A stretch of 47,732 bases of DNA from Reyranella sp. (GCA_030684475.1 JAUXWB010000521.1:1-47732); one strand, 5' to 3'; shown: positions 8,102 through 17,331, numbered from the stretch's first letter. Notes: generated by a model not told the origin, from the letters alone. Numbers and translations: made by a program.

Positions 8102-9127
8102 ATGCACGCCACGATCCGCCTGCCCGCCCTCCGTCTCCTTACCCGGCGTCTCCTCGTCCTCCGTCTCTTCGCCGCCGCCCTGCTGCCCGCTCTCGGGTTC
8201 CTCTCCCTCGGGCCGGCCGCACCGGCGCGCGCCGACGACAAGCCGCTGCGCCTGGTCTCCGCCTACGCGGCAGGCGGTGTGGCCGACACGCTGATGCGGC
8301 TGCTCGCCGAGGAGCTGCGCACGACGCTCGGGCGGCCGGTGATCGTCGAGAACAAGCCGGGCGCGGCGGGCCGCGTCGGCACGCAGTATGCGAAGGCGGC
8401 CCCGGCCGACGGCAGCGTGCTGCTGTTCACCCCGATCGCGCCGATGAGCATCTTCCCGCTGGTCTACGACAGACCGGGGTACGACGCGGTCAAGGATTTC
8501 CTGCCGATCTCGCAGATCGCCACCTTCGATTTCGGCGTGGCGGTCGGGCCCGGGTCGCCGGTGCGAAGCCTGCGCGATCTCGTGGCGTGGCTGAAGGCGG
8601 ATCCGGCGCGCGCCAGCTTCGGCTCGCCGGCGGCGGGATCGCTGCCGCATTTCGTCGGCGTGCAGTTCGGCAACGCCACCAGCATCGAGCTGCGCCATGT
8701 TCCCTACAAGGGCAATCCGCCGGGCCTTGCCGACCTGATGGGCGGCCACCTGCCCCTGTTCTTCACCTCGTCGCAGGACCTGGCCGAGGGCCACAAGGCG
8801 GGCAAGCTCAGGGTGCTCGCGACCTCGGGCACGGCGCGTTCGCCGGCGCTGCCCGACGTGCCGACGTTCAAGGAGGCGGGCTATCCGATCGAGGGCGAAG
8901 GCTGGTACGGCGTCTACGCACCGGCCGGCACGCCGGCCGACATCGTGGCGAAGCTCAACACGGCGATCGTCGCGGCCGCGCACACCCCCGCGATCAAGGC
9001 CCGCATGCTGGCGCTGGGCCTCCACCCCACCGGCACCACGCCCGCCGAGCTCGGCCGCATCCAGCGCGCCGATCTCGAACGGTGGGCGCCCGTGATCAAG
9101 GCGTCCGGCTTCCGGCCCGAGCAATAG
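8102..9127 (+). CDS. Bug/TctC-family tripartite tricarboxylate transporter receptor
   Basis: I choose ATG 8102, giving 341 residues with a signal peptide (leucine-rich core LLVLRLFAAALLPALGFLSL, cleavage after ARAD). An in-frame upstream ATG at 8030 would add a non-signal-like extension. The mature protein has the Bug hallmarks: PLRLVSAYAAGGVADTLMR near the mature start, GRPVIVENKPGAAGRVGTQY, and the LRVLATSG and DVPTFKEAGYP segments. These bind carboxylates or similar small ligands in the periplasm. No TctA/TctB membrane genes adjoin it, which is usual for the many orphan Bug receptors in Alpha- and Betaproteobacteria. It is divergent from the LysR gene that probably regulates it. Confidence 0.93.
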   Translation: MHATIRLPALRLLTRRLLVLRLFAAALLPALGFLSLGPAAPARADDKPLRLVSAYAAGGVADTLMRLLAEELRTTLGRPVIVENKPGAAGRVGTQYAKAAPADGSVLLFTPIAPMSIFPLVYDRPGYDAVKDFLPISQIATFDFGVAVGPGSPVRSLRDLVAWLKADPARASFGSPAAGSLPHFVGVQFGNATSIELRHVPYKGNPPGLADLMGGHLPLFFTSSQDLAEGHKAGKLRVLATSGTARSPALPDVPTFKEAGYPIEGEGWYGVYAPAGTPADIVAKLNTAIVAAAHTPAIKARMLALGLHPTGTTPAELGRIQRADLERWAPVIKASGFRPEQ

Positions 9128-9170
9128 GCTTCCGGCCCTGGAAGCCGCCCTGCGGATCAGCCGTCCTCGG

Positions 9171-9882
9171 CCCTCAAGCCGCAACCCTTGGATCGACGCA
9201 GTGCGCGACCGCGCGGATCGCGGCCCGTTCGCCGCCGTCGAGGCTGATCGTCGTCTCGCTGTCGAAGCGCGGCGGCGCCCCCGCCGCCTCCTCCAGGAGA
9301 TCGAATCGCAGGACCATGGTCCTGGCCTGCAGCAGGGCCGCGACGAACTCGTCCGAGAGCCCCGCCACCGGGCCCGTGCGATTGGCGACGACGGCATAAC
9401 TGCCGGCGAAAAGCAGATCCGAGCGGAAAGGCCGGTCATCCAGCAGGACGGACGCGCGAGGCTCGGCCTTCGGTGCGGCGCCGGCGCGGCGATCGGGCAG
9501 CAGGCGTCCGCCGCCGCTTGTATAGACCAGCAGCTGGAGGACATGCTGCTGGACGTCGGGGTCCTGCCCCACCGGCTCGCAGGCGAGCACGATGCCACTG
9601 ATGTTCGAGTCGGTCCGCTCGGGTTCGAGCACGGCATGGGGCGGCATCATTGCCTGCTGTCCGCCAACGGGAGTCTCCGCGCCCGCGCCCCGGACGATCG
9701 CCCCCAGGACCATCGCGCCCAGGACGATCCTCGACGCTGTCGGGGCGCTGCGCGTTCGCAGTCCGGCCGGTCGCGACAGGCTGGTCATGAATTCCCCTTG
9801 GTTACGGGCGGGTGGATGTTGCGGGCCTCCGGCCTCATCCGGATGTCGAAATTTCAACACGCGGAGGCGCCGCAGGTTGCCT
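9171..9882. repeat. duplicated block, copy 1
   Basis: From CCCTCAAGCCGCAACCC (9171) to GCCGCAGGTTGCCTT (ending 9882) this block matches 37380-38138 closely. It includes the gene at 9174-9788 and its upstream region. The main differences are the membrane-anchor codons and part of the leader. Confidence 0.85.
9174..9788 (-). CDS. exported/anchored protein of unknown function, copy 1
   Basis: 204 residues from ATG 9788, with AAGGGG upstream. Longer in-frame starts lack support, and the paralogue at 37383 starts at the same MTSLSRPAGL. A hydrophobic N-terminal segment (IVLGAMVLGAIVRGAGA) is a signal or membrane anchor. The following about 168 residues, with motifs like NISGIVLACEPVGQDPDVQQ and RTMVLRFDLLEEA, form a compact domain with two cysteines that I cannot assign. 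It is nearly identical to the protein at 37383-38039 (about six differences in the mature part), but its anchor is 14 residues shorter. It is next to an acetyltransferase relic. Confidence 0.7.
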   Translation of the reverse strand: MTSLSRPAGLRTRSAPTASRIVLGAMVLGAIVRGAGAETPVGGQQAMMPPHAVLEPERTDSNISGIVLACEPVGQDPDVQQHVLQLLVYTSGGGRLLPDRRAGAAPKAEPRASVLLDDRPFRSDLLFAGSYAVVANRTGPVAGLSDEFVAALLQARTMVLRFDLLEEAAGAPPRFDSETTISLDGGERAAIRAVAHCVDPRVAA

Positions 9883-9997
9883 TCAGCCCCCGTCGTCCCA
9901 GGGCGGAGGCTACGCCGCCCGAACCGGAGCGAAGCGGAGTGGAGGGACCTTTTCTCCACGACATGTACGACGGGATTGGGGCAGCCACCGGACACCC

Positions 9998-10207
9998 GGT
10001 GTCGGCACGGCCTTGTTTGCGGCCACCAGGACCCGGGCCGCCGACCTTGAGGTGGTCGCCATCAATGCCACCATCCGGGACAACCGGGGCGGGCTTGCCT
10101 ACCATGAGAAGATGGGCTTCCGGACCTATCGCACTCTCGAAGCGGTCAAGCTTCAGGACGGACGCCCGGTCGACCGGATCCTGAAGAGGTATCCGGTCGA
10201 GCCGTGA
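9998..10207 (+). pseudogene. C-terminal remnant of a GNAT acetyltransferase
   Basis: The frame reading GVGTALFAATRTRAADLE, then INATIRDNRGGLAYHEKMGF, then RTYRTLEAVKLQDGRPVDR matches the C-terminal half of GNAT N-acetyltransferases: the end of the acetyl-CoA loop, the N-x-x-x-x-x-x-x-G-L-A-Y-x-E-K-x-G-F strand-helix and the final strand. The upstream part of the same open frame is low-complexity and not GNAT-like, and it abuts the duplicated block. The N-terminal half therefore appears to have been lost by a rearrangement. No plausible start or ribosome site is seen, so it is probably not translated. Confidence 0.65.
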
Positions 10208-10216
10208 GCCAGTTCC

Positions 10217-10266
10217 AATCAAGCCGCGGCCTGACGCTCATCGGCCGAGCTCCGGCCGAAGGGCCA
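10217..10266. repeat. modular palindromic repeat, copy 2 (truncated)
   Basis: Begins with half of the middle hairpin (CAAGCCGCGGCC), then spacer CTGACGCTCA, then TCGGCCG-AGCTC-CGGCCGA (10241-10259). It lies between the GNAT relic and the cyclase gene. Confidence 0.7.
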
Positions 10267-10324
10267 TGGCCTGCTGTTCCTGTGCTATGGTAGCGCCTCT
10301 TCGGGCCAATGGGTGAGGCTCTTG

Positions 10325-13300
10325 ATGAGCTGCGCTGGCTGTGGTTTCGAGCTCTTGGCGGAGTTCGCCTTCTGCCCGCGCTGCGGCCGTCCGACATCGG
10401 CGCCGGCGGCAGAGGCGGCAACAGCCGCCGCGAAAGCGACGGACCGGCAGGCCGATGCCGACCGCCGGCACGTCACCGTCCTGTTCGCCGATCTCTGTGG
10501 ATTCACGTCGCTCTCCGAGCGTCTCGATCCGGAAGAGGTTCGGGCTTTCCAGACCGTGTTGTTCCAGTCGCTCGGCCAGGCGATCACAGGTCATGGCGGC
10601 TTTGTCGCCAAATACCTCGGCGACGCCGTCCTGGCCCTGTTCGGCGCGCCGGTCGCTTCCGAGGACGATCCCGCGCGGGCGCTCGAGGCGTCGCTCGACA
10701 TGCTGGACCGCGCCGCGGCGCTGAACGATCTGTGGGCGGCACGGCTCGGTCAGCCGGTAATCCTGCACATCGCCGTGCACACCGGGCCGGTCGTTGCCGG
10801 CAGCCTGGGTGATGGCGCGGGCGCCACCTATGACGTGACGGGCGACGCGGTGAACACGGCCTCCCGCCTTCTCGGCGCAGCGGCGCCCGGGACCATCCTG
10901 GTCGCCGCCTCCACCCATGCCCTGACGCGGCATCGCTTCGACTTCGAGCCCGCCGGCGAGGTCAGCCTGCGCGGCAAAGCCGAGCCAATGGTTGTCCATC
11001 GGCTGCTGGGGGCCCTGGCCGAGCCGCGGTCGGCGCGCGGCCTGGCCGTCCATGGGCTCGCTTCTCCCCTGGTGGGACGCGCCCGGGAACTGGACCAACT
11101 CCTCTCGGCCTTCGATCGCATGCAGGATGGCTGTGCCCAGAGCGTGAGCCTCGCCGGCGAAGCGGGCACCGGCAAGTCGCGTCTCATCGGGGAATTCCTG
11201 ACGCAGCTCGAGAAGCGCGGCGAGCTCGGCCGCACGACCGTGCGGCGGGTGACCTGCTCGTCGCTGGGTGAGCCGGCCTATGGTGTGTTCGCAGCGTTGT
11301 TCCGCGAAGGCTACGGCGTCAATCCCGAGGACTCGCTCGATACGGCGCGGCAGAAACTCGCCACGGGCCTCGGCGTGCTCGGCGCGCCCGAGCTGGTGCA
11401 GGCGATGGCGCCGATCCTCGGCCATCTGCTCGGCGTCGAGGAGGCGGATCCAGCCGACGTCGATCCCGAGCAGCTCAGGCGCCAGATCGTGTTCGTCGGC
11501 CGGACCCTGATCGAGCGCCGCCTCGAGCAGGGAGCGCTGCTGATCATCGTCGACGATTTCCATTGGGCCGACGCGGCCTCGATCGACCTGCTGCGGGACG
11601 TCGCCAATCTCCTGGCGGCGCGTTCCGTGATGATGGTGTTTGCGCACCGCCCCGACTGCCGCTTGCCCGTCATGGACCGCATCGCCCAGACCACCCTCCG
11701 GCTCGCGGCACTTTCCCAGGGTGAAACGCAGGACCTCCTCAGCGGCCTGTTCGGCCCGGCCACGGACCCCGGCTTCGTCCGGCTCCGCGACCTCATCGCT
11801 GCGCGGGCCGGGGGCAATCCGCTGTTTGTCGAAGAGATCGTGCGCAGCCTCGTGACATCGGGGGCGCTCGTTCGCGAGGACGATCGATGGAGATGCGCCG
11901 GAAGCGGCGAGACGGTGAACATCCCGACGACGCTGCACGGCCTGCTGCTGTCGCGCGTCGACAAGCTTTCCGTCGCCACCAGACGCGTGCTGCAGGCGGC
12001 CGCCGTGCTCGGAATGACATTCGACGAAGCGATGCTGCAGGCAATCGCCGACGACGTGGGGGCGCCTCTCGGGCAGCTGGTCGAGTCCGACTTCGTGCGC
12101 GAGGTCGGGCAGGATCACGACGGCCGTCGTTATCGCTTCACACAGGCGCTCGTCCATGAAGTCGTCTACGAGAACCTGCTGCTGTCGCACCGCAGCGAGC
12201 TGCACGAACGCGCGGCCCTGGCGCTCGAACGCACCACGGGCCCCTCGCCGTCGCGGCTGAGCGATCTCGAGGCGCTTGGCCATCATTGGAGCTTCACGGC
12301 GGACAGCGCAAGGGCCGCGCGCTACCTGGTGGCGGCGGGCGATCGCGCGCGTGCCATCTATGCCAACGAAGATGCCATCCGGCACTACGAGCGGGCCTTG
12401 CGCACGCTCGCATCCTGCCAGGACTGCGACAGCCAGATGCGTCTCGTGCGCGAACGGCTGGCCGACGTCTTCACCCTCATCGGACGGCACGCCGATGCGC
12501 TGGCCCACTACGAGGCTGTCCGCGGGGGACTCGAGGCGGCAGAAGACCGGGCCGGCGCGGCGCGCCTGCATCGCAAGATCGGGGGGTTGCACTGGGAGGC
12601 CGGCCAACGCGAGCGCGCCAGCGCCTGCTTTGCGGCCGGCATCGAACAGCTTGGCGAGGGCGGGCACCCCATCGAACGTGCGCACCTCTACCAGGAGATC
12701 GGCCGGCTGGCTTTCCGTGCTGGCGACAACGCCGAAGCCATCGCCTGGGCGGAGCGGGCGCTTGCCGAGGTGGCGAGAAAGCACGCCGAATTCGACACCG
12801 AGGAGGGCACCAGGGAAAAAGCCATGACGCAGGCGCAGGCTTACAACACCCTGGGCGTGGCTCTGGCGCGGACGGACCGGCTTCAGGAGGCGGTCGACAG
12901 GATCCTGCAAAGCATCAGCCTCGCCGAGTCGCACGATCTCCTGCAGGCGACCTGCCGTGGCTACACCAACCTCAGCGTTCTCTACAGCTCCCTCGACCCG
13001 CGACGCAGCATCGAGACGTGCCTCAAGGGGCTGGAGATTGCGAAGAAAGTCGGCGATCTGGGCTTCCAGTCGCGGCTCTACGCCAACCTCGCGGTCTCCT
13101 ATTGTGCGCTGACCGATCGCTGCGAGGCGGAGGGCATCGAGGCGGCAGAAACGGCGATCGATCTCGATCGTCGATTGGGGCTCTACGACCACCTCGCGGT
13201 GCCCCTGATCGTCCTCGGGCAGATCCGGCAATGTCATGGCGATCAAACGCTTGCCCTTGCCTCCTACCAGGAGGCGCTGGCCCTTGCCGAGCAGGTTGGC

Positions 13301-13462
13301 GAGCCGCAGCTTCTGTTCCCCTGCTACGATGGCCTTGCTACGCTTCATCTCGACGCCGGCAACGAAGCAATGGCCGAACTCTATTTCACGAAGGCCAAGC
13401 AGGTGTGCGAACGGGCCGGCGTAGAGCCGGACGCCCTGCTGGTCTTGCCGTTTCTCTGTTAG
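10325..13462 (+). CDS. class III nucleotide cyclase with AAA-type ATPase and TPR regions
   Basis: 1045 residues from ATG 10325 (GGTGAGG 7 bases upstream); a GTG at 10313 is an alternative. In order: a zinc ribbon (C3, C6, C17, C20), then a class III adenylate/guanylate cyclase domain (about 48-225). This has metal-binding Asp in FADLCGFT (D56) and GDAVLALFG (D100). Next is an AAA/STAND-type ATPase (about 245-650) with Walker A GEAGTGKS (278-285) and Walker B IIVDDFHWADA (D410, D411). The TPR region runs from about 690 to the end. This architecture is common in Alphaproteobacteria and Actinobacteria and is soluble. It probably makes cAMP in response to a signal sensed by the ATPase/TPR part. 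The substrate (ATP or GTP) is not decided here. Confidence 0.9.
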   Translation: MSCAGCGFELLAEFAFCPRCGRPTSAPAAEAATAAAKATDRQADADRRHVTVLFADLCGFTSLSERLDPEEVRAFQTVLFQSLGQAITGHGGFVAKYLGDAVLALFGAPVASEDDPARALEASLDMLDRAAALNDLWAARLGQPVILHIAVHTGPVVAGSLGDGAGATYDVTGDAVNTASRLLGAAAPGTILVAASTHALTRHRFDFEPAGEVSLRGKAEPMVVHRLLGALAEPRSARGLAVHGLASPLVGRARELDQLLSAFDRMQDGCAQSVSLAGEAGTGKSRLIGEFLTQLEKRGELGRTTVRRVTCSSLGEPAYGVFAALFREGYGVNPEDSLDTARQKLATGLGVLGAPELVQAMAPILGHLLGVEEADPADVDPEQLRRQIVFVGRTLIERRLEQGALLIIVDDFHWADAASIDLLRDVANLLAARSVMMVFAHRPDCRLPVMDRIAQTTLRLAALSQGETQDLLSGLFGPATDPGFVRLRDLIAARAGGNPLFVEEIVRSLVTSGALVREDDRWRCAGSGETVNIPTTLHGLLLSRVDKLSVATRRVLQAAAVLGMTFDEAMLQAIADDVGAPLGQLVESDFVREVGQDHDGRRYRFTQALVHEVVYENLLLSHRSELHERAALALERTTGPSPSRLSDLEALGHHWSFTADSARAARYLVAAGDRARAIYANEDAIRHYERALRTLASCQDCDSQMRLVRERLADVFTLIGRHADALAHYEAVRGGLEAAEDRAGAARLHRKIGGLHWEAGQRERASACFAAGIEQLGEGGHPIERAHLYQEIGRLAFRAGDNAEAIAWAERALAEVARKHAEFDTEEGTREKAMTQAQAYNTLGVALARTDRLQEAVDRILQSISLAESHDLLQATCRGYTNLSVLYSSLDPRRSIETCLKGLEIAKKVGDLGFQSRLYANLAVSYCALTDRCEAEGIEAAETAIDLDRRLGLYDHLAVPLIVLGQIRQCHGDQTLALASYQEALALAEQVGEPQLLFPCYDGLATLHLDAGNEAMAELYFTKAKQVCERAGVEPDALLVLPFLC

Positions 13463-13493
13463 CGCGTTGGCCATCGATAGACGGAGGCTTCAC

Positions 13494-14150
13494 ATGACCG
13501 CCACCACTCCATCGCCATCACCCGCTTCTCCCGGCGCGAAGGCGCCGGAGTTCGCGCTTCCGGCCATCGATGGAACGGGAACCATTTCGCTGGACGATTA
13601 TCGCGGCAGGAGCTCGCTGTTCCTTGCCCTGTTCGTCGGCTTGTGGTGTCCCTTCTGCCGCCGGTCGATTGCCCAGATGGCGGCGATCGAACCGGCGCTC
13701 AAGGCGTCGGGCGTCGAAACGCTGTGTGTCGTGGCCACGCCGCCCGAGAACGCCCGGCTCTATTTCAAGTATCGCCCGACGCGGCTGAGACTCGCGGCCG
13801 ATCCCGATCTCAACACACATCGCGCCTACGGCGTACCCAAGCCCGCTGCGACACCTGAGCTGATGAAGGAGCTCGAGCAAGTGCGCCTCAATCCGGATGG
13901 CATTTTCCCCGCGCCGTTGCCGCTCGAAGAGGCGGCAGCCTCCGTCGGAAAGATGGACGGCTATGCCGGCAACCAGACCGATCAGGCCGATATGGAACGT
14001 CAGTGGCCGCAGCTGAAGGGCCAGTTCCTGATCGACCGCGACGGCACGATCCGCTGGGCCAACATCGAATGCGCCGAGGGCTTGACCGGTCTTGGAAAAT
14101 TCCCCACGCACGATGAGATTCTGAGCGCGGCCCGAGCGCTGGCAAACTAG
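13494..14150 (+). CDS. peroxiredoxin/AhpC-TSA-like thioredoxin-fold protein
   Basis: 218 residues from ATG 13494, with GGAGG 6 bases upstream. An earlier in-frame start overlaps the previous gene's end and has no ribosome site. The N terminus fits the redoxin domain (GAKAPEFALPAIDGTGTISL). The active-site region is FVGLWCPFCRRS with C52 and C55, a CxxC arrangement closer to thioredoxin/TlpA than to the VCxxE of true AhpC. A second half (about 145-215) contains GQFLIDRDGTIRWANIECAE, the typical strand pair. It starts 31 bases after the cyclase stop and is probably on the same transcript. Likely role: cytoplasmic thiol-disulfide exchange or peroxide reduction; no signal peptide is seen. Confidence 0.85.
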   Translation: MTATTPSPSPASPGAKAPEFALPAIDGTGTISLDDYRGRSSLFLALFVGLWCPFCRRSIAQMAAIEPALKASGVETLCVVATPPENARLYFKYRPTRLRLAADPDLNTHRAYGVPKPAATPELMKELEQVRLNPDGIFPAPLPLEEAAASVGKMDGYAGNQTDQADMERQWPQLKGQFLIDRDGTIRWANIECAEGLTGLGKFPTHDEILSAARALAN

Positions 14151-14193
14151 CGCTCGCGATGCGCCTGACCTGCCTGTGGTTCTCCCGTGATTT

Positions 14194-14961
14194 TCAGACT
14201 GTCCTGAAACCGCCGTCGGCCATAACGATGCATCCGGTGACGTAGGCCGACATGTCGGAGGCGAGGAAGACCGCCGGCCCCGCGATGTCCTCGGGCTTGC
14301 CGGGGCGGTTGAGCGGCGTGTGGCGCATGACGGCGGCGACCATGTCGGGGTTCGTGGCGCGCGCCTCGGCGTTGATGCGGGTCTCGATCAGGCCGGGCCC
14401 GATGGCATTGACGCGCACGCCGTCCTTGCCGAGTTCCGCCGCGAGCGCGCGGGTGAAGCCCAGCACGCCGTGCTTGGAAGTCGTGTAGGCGGCCGAGTTC
14501 GGCCAGCTCACATGCACGAAGGACTGGATCGAGCCGATGTTGACGATCCGGCCCCGGGTCGCGCGGAGCTGGTCGAGGAAGGCATGGGTGACGTTGAACA
14601 TGCCGTCGAGGTTGACCGAGAGGATGTCGTCCCAGTCCTTCGCCACGGCGGCCGGGTCGCCTACCATCGGATTGCGACGGTTGATGCCGGCGTTGTTGAC
14701 CAGGATCGAGACCTTGCGCGTCCTGGCGATTTCGGCGGCGGCGGCCCGGCAGGCCTGGCGATCGGTGACGTCGAGCTTCAGGGCCGAGGCCTTGCCGCCG
14801 GCGCTCGTGACCAGATCGACGGTCTCTCTGGCGCCGTCAGGATTGGCGTCGAGGATGACGACCTCGGCGCCTTCGCGCGCATAGGCCTGGCATATGCCCT
14901 GCCCGATGCCCGATCCGCCGCCGGTCACCGCCGCGATGTGTCCTTTCAGTAGTTCTGCCAT
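14194..14961 (-). CDS. SDR-family oxidoreductase, copy 1
   Basis: 255 residues of classical short-chain dehydrogenase fold. Visible are the cofactor motif TGGGSGIG (13-20), NNAG (89-92), and the catalytic S144, Y159 and K163 (YTTSK). D38 after the second strand (ILDAN) suggests NAD(H) preference. The C terminus PAVFLASD, then YVTG and DGGFRTV is typical of sugar or 3-oxoacyl reductase-like SDRs such as gluconate 5-dehydrogenase/KduD types, but the substrate cannot be told. It is about 94% identical by eye to the protein at 38763-39530. Its neighbour upstream is an LLM oxidoreductase on the same strand, separated by a palindromic repeat. Confidence 0.92.
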   Translation of the reverse strand: MAELLKGHIAAVTGGGSGIGQGICQAYAREGAEVVILDANPDGARETVDLVTSAGGKASALKLDVTDRQACRAAAAEIARTRKVSILVNNAGINRRNPMVGDPAAVAKDWDDILSVNLDGMFNVTHAFLDQLRATRGRIVNIGSIQSFVHVSWPNSAAYTTSKHGVLGFTRALAAELGKDGVRVNAIGPGLIETRINAEARATNPDMVAAVMRHTPLNRPGKPEDIAGPAVFLASDMSAYVTGCIVMADGGFRTV

Positions 14962-14996
14962 TGAGGCCTACTTTAAGATGACTGGGGCGACGTCCT

Positions 14997-15080
14997 TCGA
15001 CGCTCCCGGACATTGCTACGCTTGGCGGCTTGTAACCAAGCCGCGGCCTGACGCTAATCGGGCCGTGCTTCGCACGGCCC
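14997..15080. repeat. modular palindromic repeat, copy 3
   Basis: Spacer TCGACGCTCCCGG, truncated head ACATTGC, hairpin GCGGCTTG-TAAC-CAAGCCGC, spacer TGACGCTAATC, then a perfect hairpin with stem GGGCCGTGC (15060-15080). Compared with other copies, A and its paired T are exchanged, so the change is compensatory. The whole right part is translated as the end of the LLM protein. Confidence 0.85.
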
Positions 15081-16092
15081 TAGCCACTTCCCCCCAGCGC
15101 TCCAAAACCTTCGGATCGACCTCGCGCCAGTGCGAGGCGAGGTAGATGACGAGGCGCGAGGCGATGCCCTTGTAGCGCTCGATCATGCGGTCGGCGACGT
15201 CGTCCCAGCGCGCCACCACGGCGAACTGATCGAGGATCTCGTCGGTGATCAGGGCCTGGCTCGCCGCCTCGTCGCCCGATCGCAGGCAGTCGCGCAGTCT
15301 GTCACGCAGGCCGACGTGGCCGAGGTCGTCGAACTGGAAGGCATAGTTCGGCGTGGCGCCATAGAAGGCGAGCGTGGTTTTCGCCTCCCGGATCGGCGTC
15401 GCCCGCTCCTCGGGCGTGTCGCCCGCCGCCACGATCACCGGGATGATCTTGTCGACCGTCGCGGGATCGCGGCCGGCCCTCGCCGCGCCCTCGGCCAAGC
15501 CCGGCAGCAGGCGGTTCCTGATGTAATGCATGGAATGCATGGGGTGCACATGCACGCCGTCGGCGACTTCGCCCGCGACGCGCACCATGATCGGGCCGAC
15601 CGCCGAGATGTCGACCTTGACGTCCTCGAAGTCGTGCCGGGGCGGGGTCCATTGCTCGGTGAGCAGACTCATCTTGTAGTACGGGCCGTCATGCTGCAGC
15701 GGGCCCTCCCGCCGAAAGGCCGCGAGGCAGGCCTTCACCGCCTGCACATAGTCCTTCATCTGCGGCGCGGGCTTGTCGAAGGTGCCGGCGTAGCGCCGGG
15801 TGATATGTGCCTTCACCTGGCTGCCGAGGCCGAGGCGAAACCTGCCCCGGGTGTTCTGCGCCAGCTCCCAAGCGATCTGCGCGCTCACCATCGGGCTGCG
15901 CGCGAAGGCGATGGCGATGCCGGTCGAGAAATGGAGCGACGGGGCCGCCGTCGCGGCGGCGGCGATGTTCATCCACGGCACCTGGTGGCCCTCAGTGAAC
16001 AGCATGCCGGAAAAGCCCGCCGCCTCGGCGCGCCGGGCCAGTGCGGCCGCCTGGTCCCAGGTGGTGGCGCGCGTCATGACATCGAATTCCAT
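15016..16092 (-). CDS. LLM-class flavin-dependent oxidoreductase
   Basis: 358 residues, starting at ATG 16092 with GGAGGAGACG directly upstream. It has the luciferase-like TIM-barrel pattern: RRAEAAGFSGMLFTEGHQVP, then STGIAIAFARSPMVSAQIAW, GRFRLGLGSQ and a C-terminal LASHW. The closest type I know is the F420- or FMN-dependent single-component group (TIGR03617-like). It probably oxidises or reduces a small organic substrate with a reduced flavin or F420. The last 19 or so residues (RAVRSTARLASGRGLVTSRQA) are translated from the palindromic repeat and are not part of the normal fold. The original stop has evidently been lost or overrun. Confidence 0.9.
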   Translation of the reverse strand: MEFDVMTRATTWDQAAALARRAEAAGFSGMLFTEGHQVPWMNIAAAATAAPSLHFSTGIAIAFARSPMVSAQIAWELAQNTRGRFRLGLGSQVKAHITRRYAGTFDKPAPQMKDYVQAVKACLAAFRREGPLQHDGPYYKMSLLTEQWTPPRHDFEDVKVDISAVGPIMVRVAGEVADGVHVHPMHSMHYIRNRLLPGLAEGAARAGRDPATVDKIIPVIVAAGDTPEERATPIREAKTTLAFYGATPNYAFQFDDLGHVGLRDRLRDCLRSGDEAASQALITDEILDQFAVVARWDDVADRMIERYKGIASRLVIYLASHWREVDPKVLERWGEVARAVRSTARLASGRGLVTSRQA

Positions 16093-16683
16093 CGTCTCCT
16101 CCCCCGACCGGTAATCCTACGAGGCGGCGGCGAGCTTGTCCCAGCTCCTCCGCACGAAGCACCGGCGTCATTGCGATCATGATGGCGTTCATGCAGCCGG
16201 CTCTTCGGTCACAGAAATATCACAGCCATCGGTCGGCCAGGGGACACGCGTGGTAGCGCCCGCCGCCGGCCTGTTGGAACATTCTCTCCCGCTGAACTTT
16301 CAGCGCGCCGGAAACGTGTTGCGAACTTGCGCGGGCAATCGACGGTCGACTTCGCATCGACATGCATCGCAAGGGCTCGCCGGAAAAGGAGGACGCCTGC
16401 GAGACGGTTTGCAAGGTATGCGTCGGCGCATACCAAGCGCCGCCGCGCGCGCCTTCCGACACCTGCTTGCGTGCGAAGAACGAGTCCCACCTCTTGCCGC
16501 TTTCGAAGCCCGCGACGGGCCGGCAGCCGTCATGTGCAATTGCCTCCTGTAATCTTGTGGGGATAAAGTAGTGTCGGCTTGGCGTGAGAGAATGCTTTCT
16601 CCCCATGACCATTGCCCACGAATTCAATCGTTCAATTCGTCAATTGCTGAATCTTCTGGCGATCGGGGGGGCGCTCACCGTCG
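16093..16683. other. intergenic region without a supportable gene
   Basis: 591 bases between the LLM start and the response-regulator start. Several open frames cross it, but none has a ribosome site, codon pattern or recognisable motif. The part after about 16550 is AT-richer (AATTCAATCGTTCAATTCG around 16621) and probably holds the promoter of the response regulator. No RNA gene is evident. Confidence 0.5.
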
Positions 16684-17331
16684 ATGGACGTTCTCATCAT
16701 TGACGGCCATCCGCTGGTTCATGAGGTTATGGGCAACCTCGTGCGCTCGGTGTTCGGCGACGTAAAGCTTCGAACGGCACTGAACCTGGAAGACGCGGCA
16801 GCGACGATGCGCAACAACGTGAAGCTGGACCTGGCGCTGCTCGATCTGGCGCTGCCGGAGTGCGTGGGCATCGAGGCGCTGACGCAGTTTCGCGGAATCT
16901 GTCCGACCGTCCCGGTGCTGGTGGTATCGGCCGACGACAGTCGGGGAACGATCCTTGCCGCGATGAAGGCCGGCGCGATCGGATACCTGCCGAAGACGTT
17001 GACCCCGAAGGTCATGGGGGCGGCCATCAACCTGGTCAGGGCGGGCGGCTTCTACGTGCCCTACGAAGCGCTCGGGCACGAGCGGCTGGTCGCGCGCGGA
17101 ACGGCGGCAGGCGGCCCGGCATCACGGCCGCGGCTGGGACTGACCGACCGACAGCGCGAAGTCCTGCAGCTGATCCAGAAGGGCTACAACAACCGCAAGA
17201 TCGCGCGCCAGCTCGAGATTTCCGAAAGCACCGTCAAGCAGCACCTGCACACCATGTTCGGCACGCTCAGGGTATCGTCACGCACCGAAGCCATCGCGGC
17301 CGCACAGCGTCTCGGCTTCCGGCACGAATAG
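16684..17331 (+). CDS. NarL/LuxR-type response regulator
   Basis: 215 residues. The receiver domain (1-120) has the acidic pocket (LIIDGHP), the phosphoacceptor D54 (LALLDLALP), the T/S switch (VVSADDS) and K105 in YLPKTLT. The LuxR helix-turn-helix (150-210) shows GLTDRQREVLQLIQKGYNN and SESTVKQHLHTMFGTL. The acidic pocket is slightly altered (IIDGHP in place of VDDHP), as in many LuxR-type receivers. No sensor kinase is adjacent. It lies 249 bases upstream of the seven-gene cassette on the same strand and is the obvious candidate regulator, but nothing in the sequence proves the link. Confidence 0.9.
   Translation: MDVLIIDGHPLVHEVMGNLVRSVFGDVKLRTALNLEDAAATMRNNVKLDLALLDLALPECVGIEALTQFRGICPTVPVLVVSADDSRGTILAAMKAGAIGYLPKTLTPKVMGAAINLVRAGGFYVPYEALGHERLVARGTAAGGPASRPRLGLTDRQREVLQLIQKGYNNRKIARQLEISESTVKQHLHTMFGTLRVSSRTEAIAAAQRLGFRHE

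Noticed and set aside
10238-13474. Very long open frame (1078 codons) on the minus strand across the cyclase gene
   Set aside because: It is the mirror of a high-GC gene. Its predicted product has no domain and a skewed composition, and the plus strand holds intact cyclase and ATPase motifs.
16136-16552. Several overlapping open frames in the gap before the response regulator
   Set aside because: None has a ribosome site, a conserved motif or consistent codon use. Left as gene-free.
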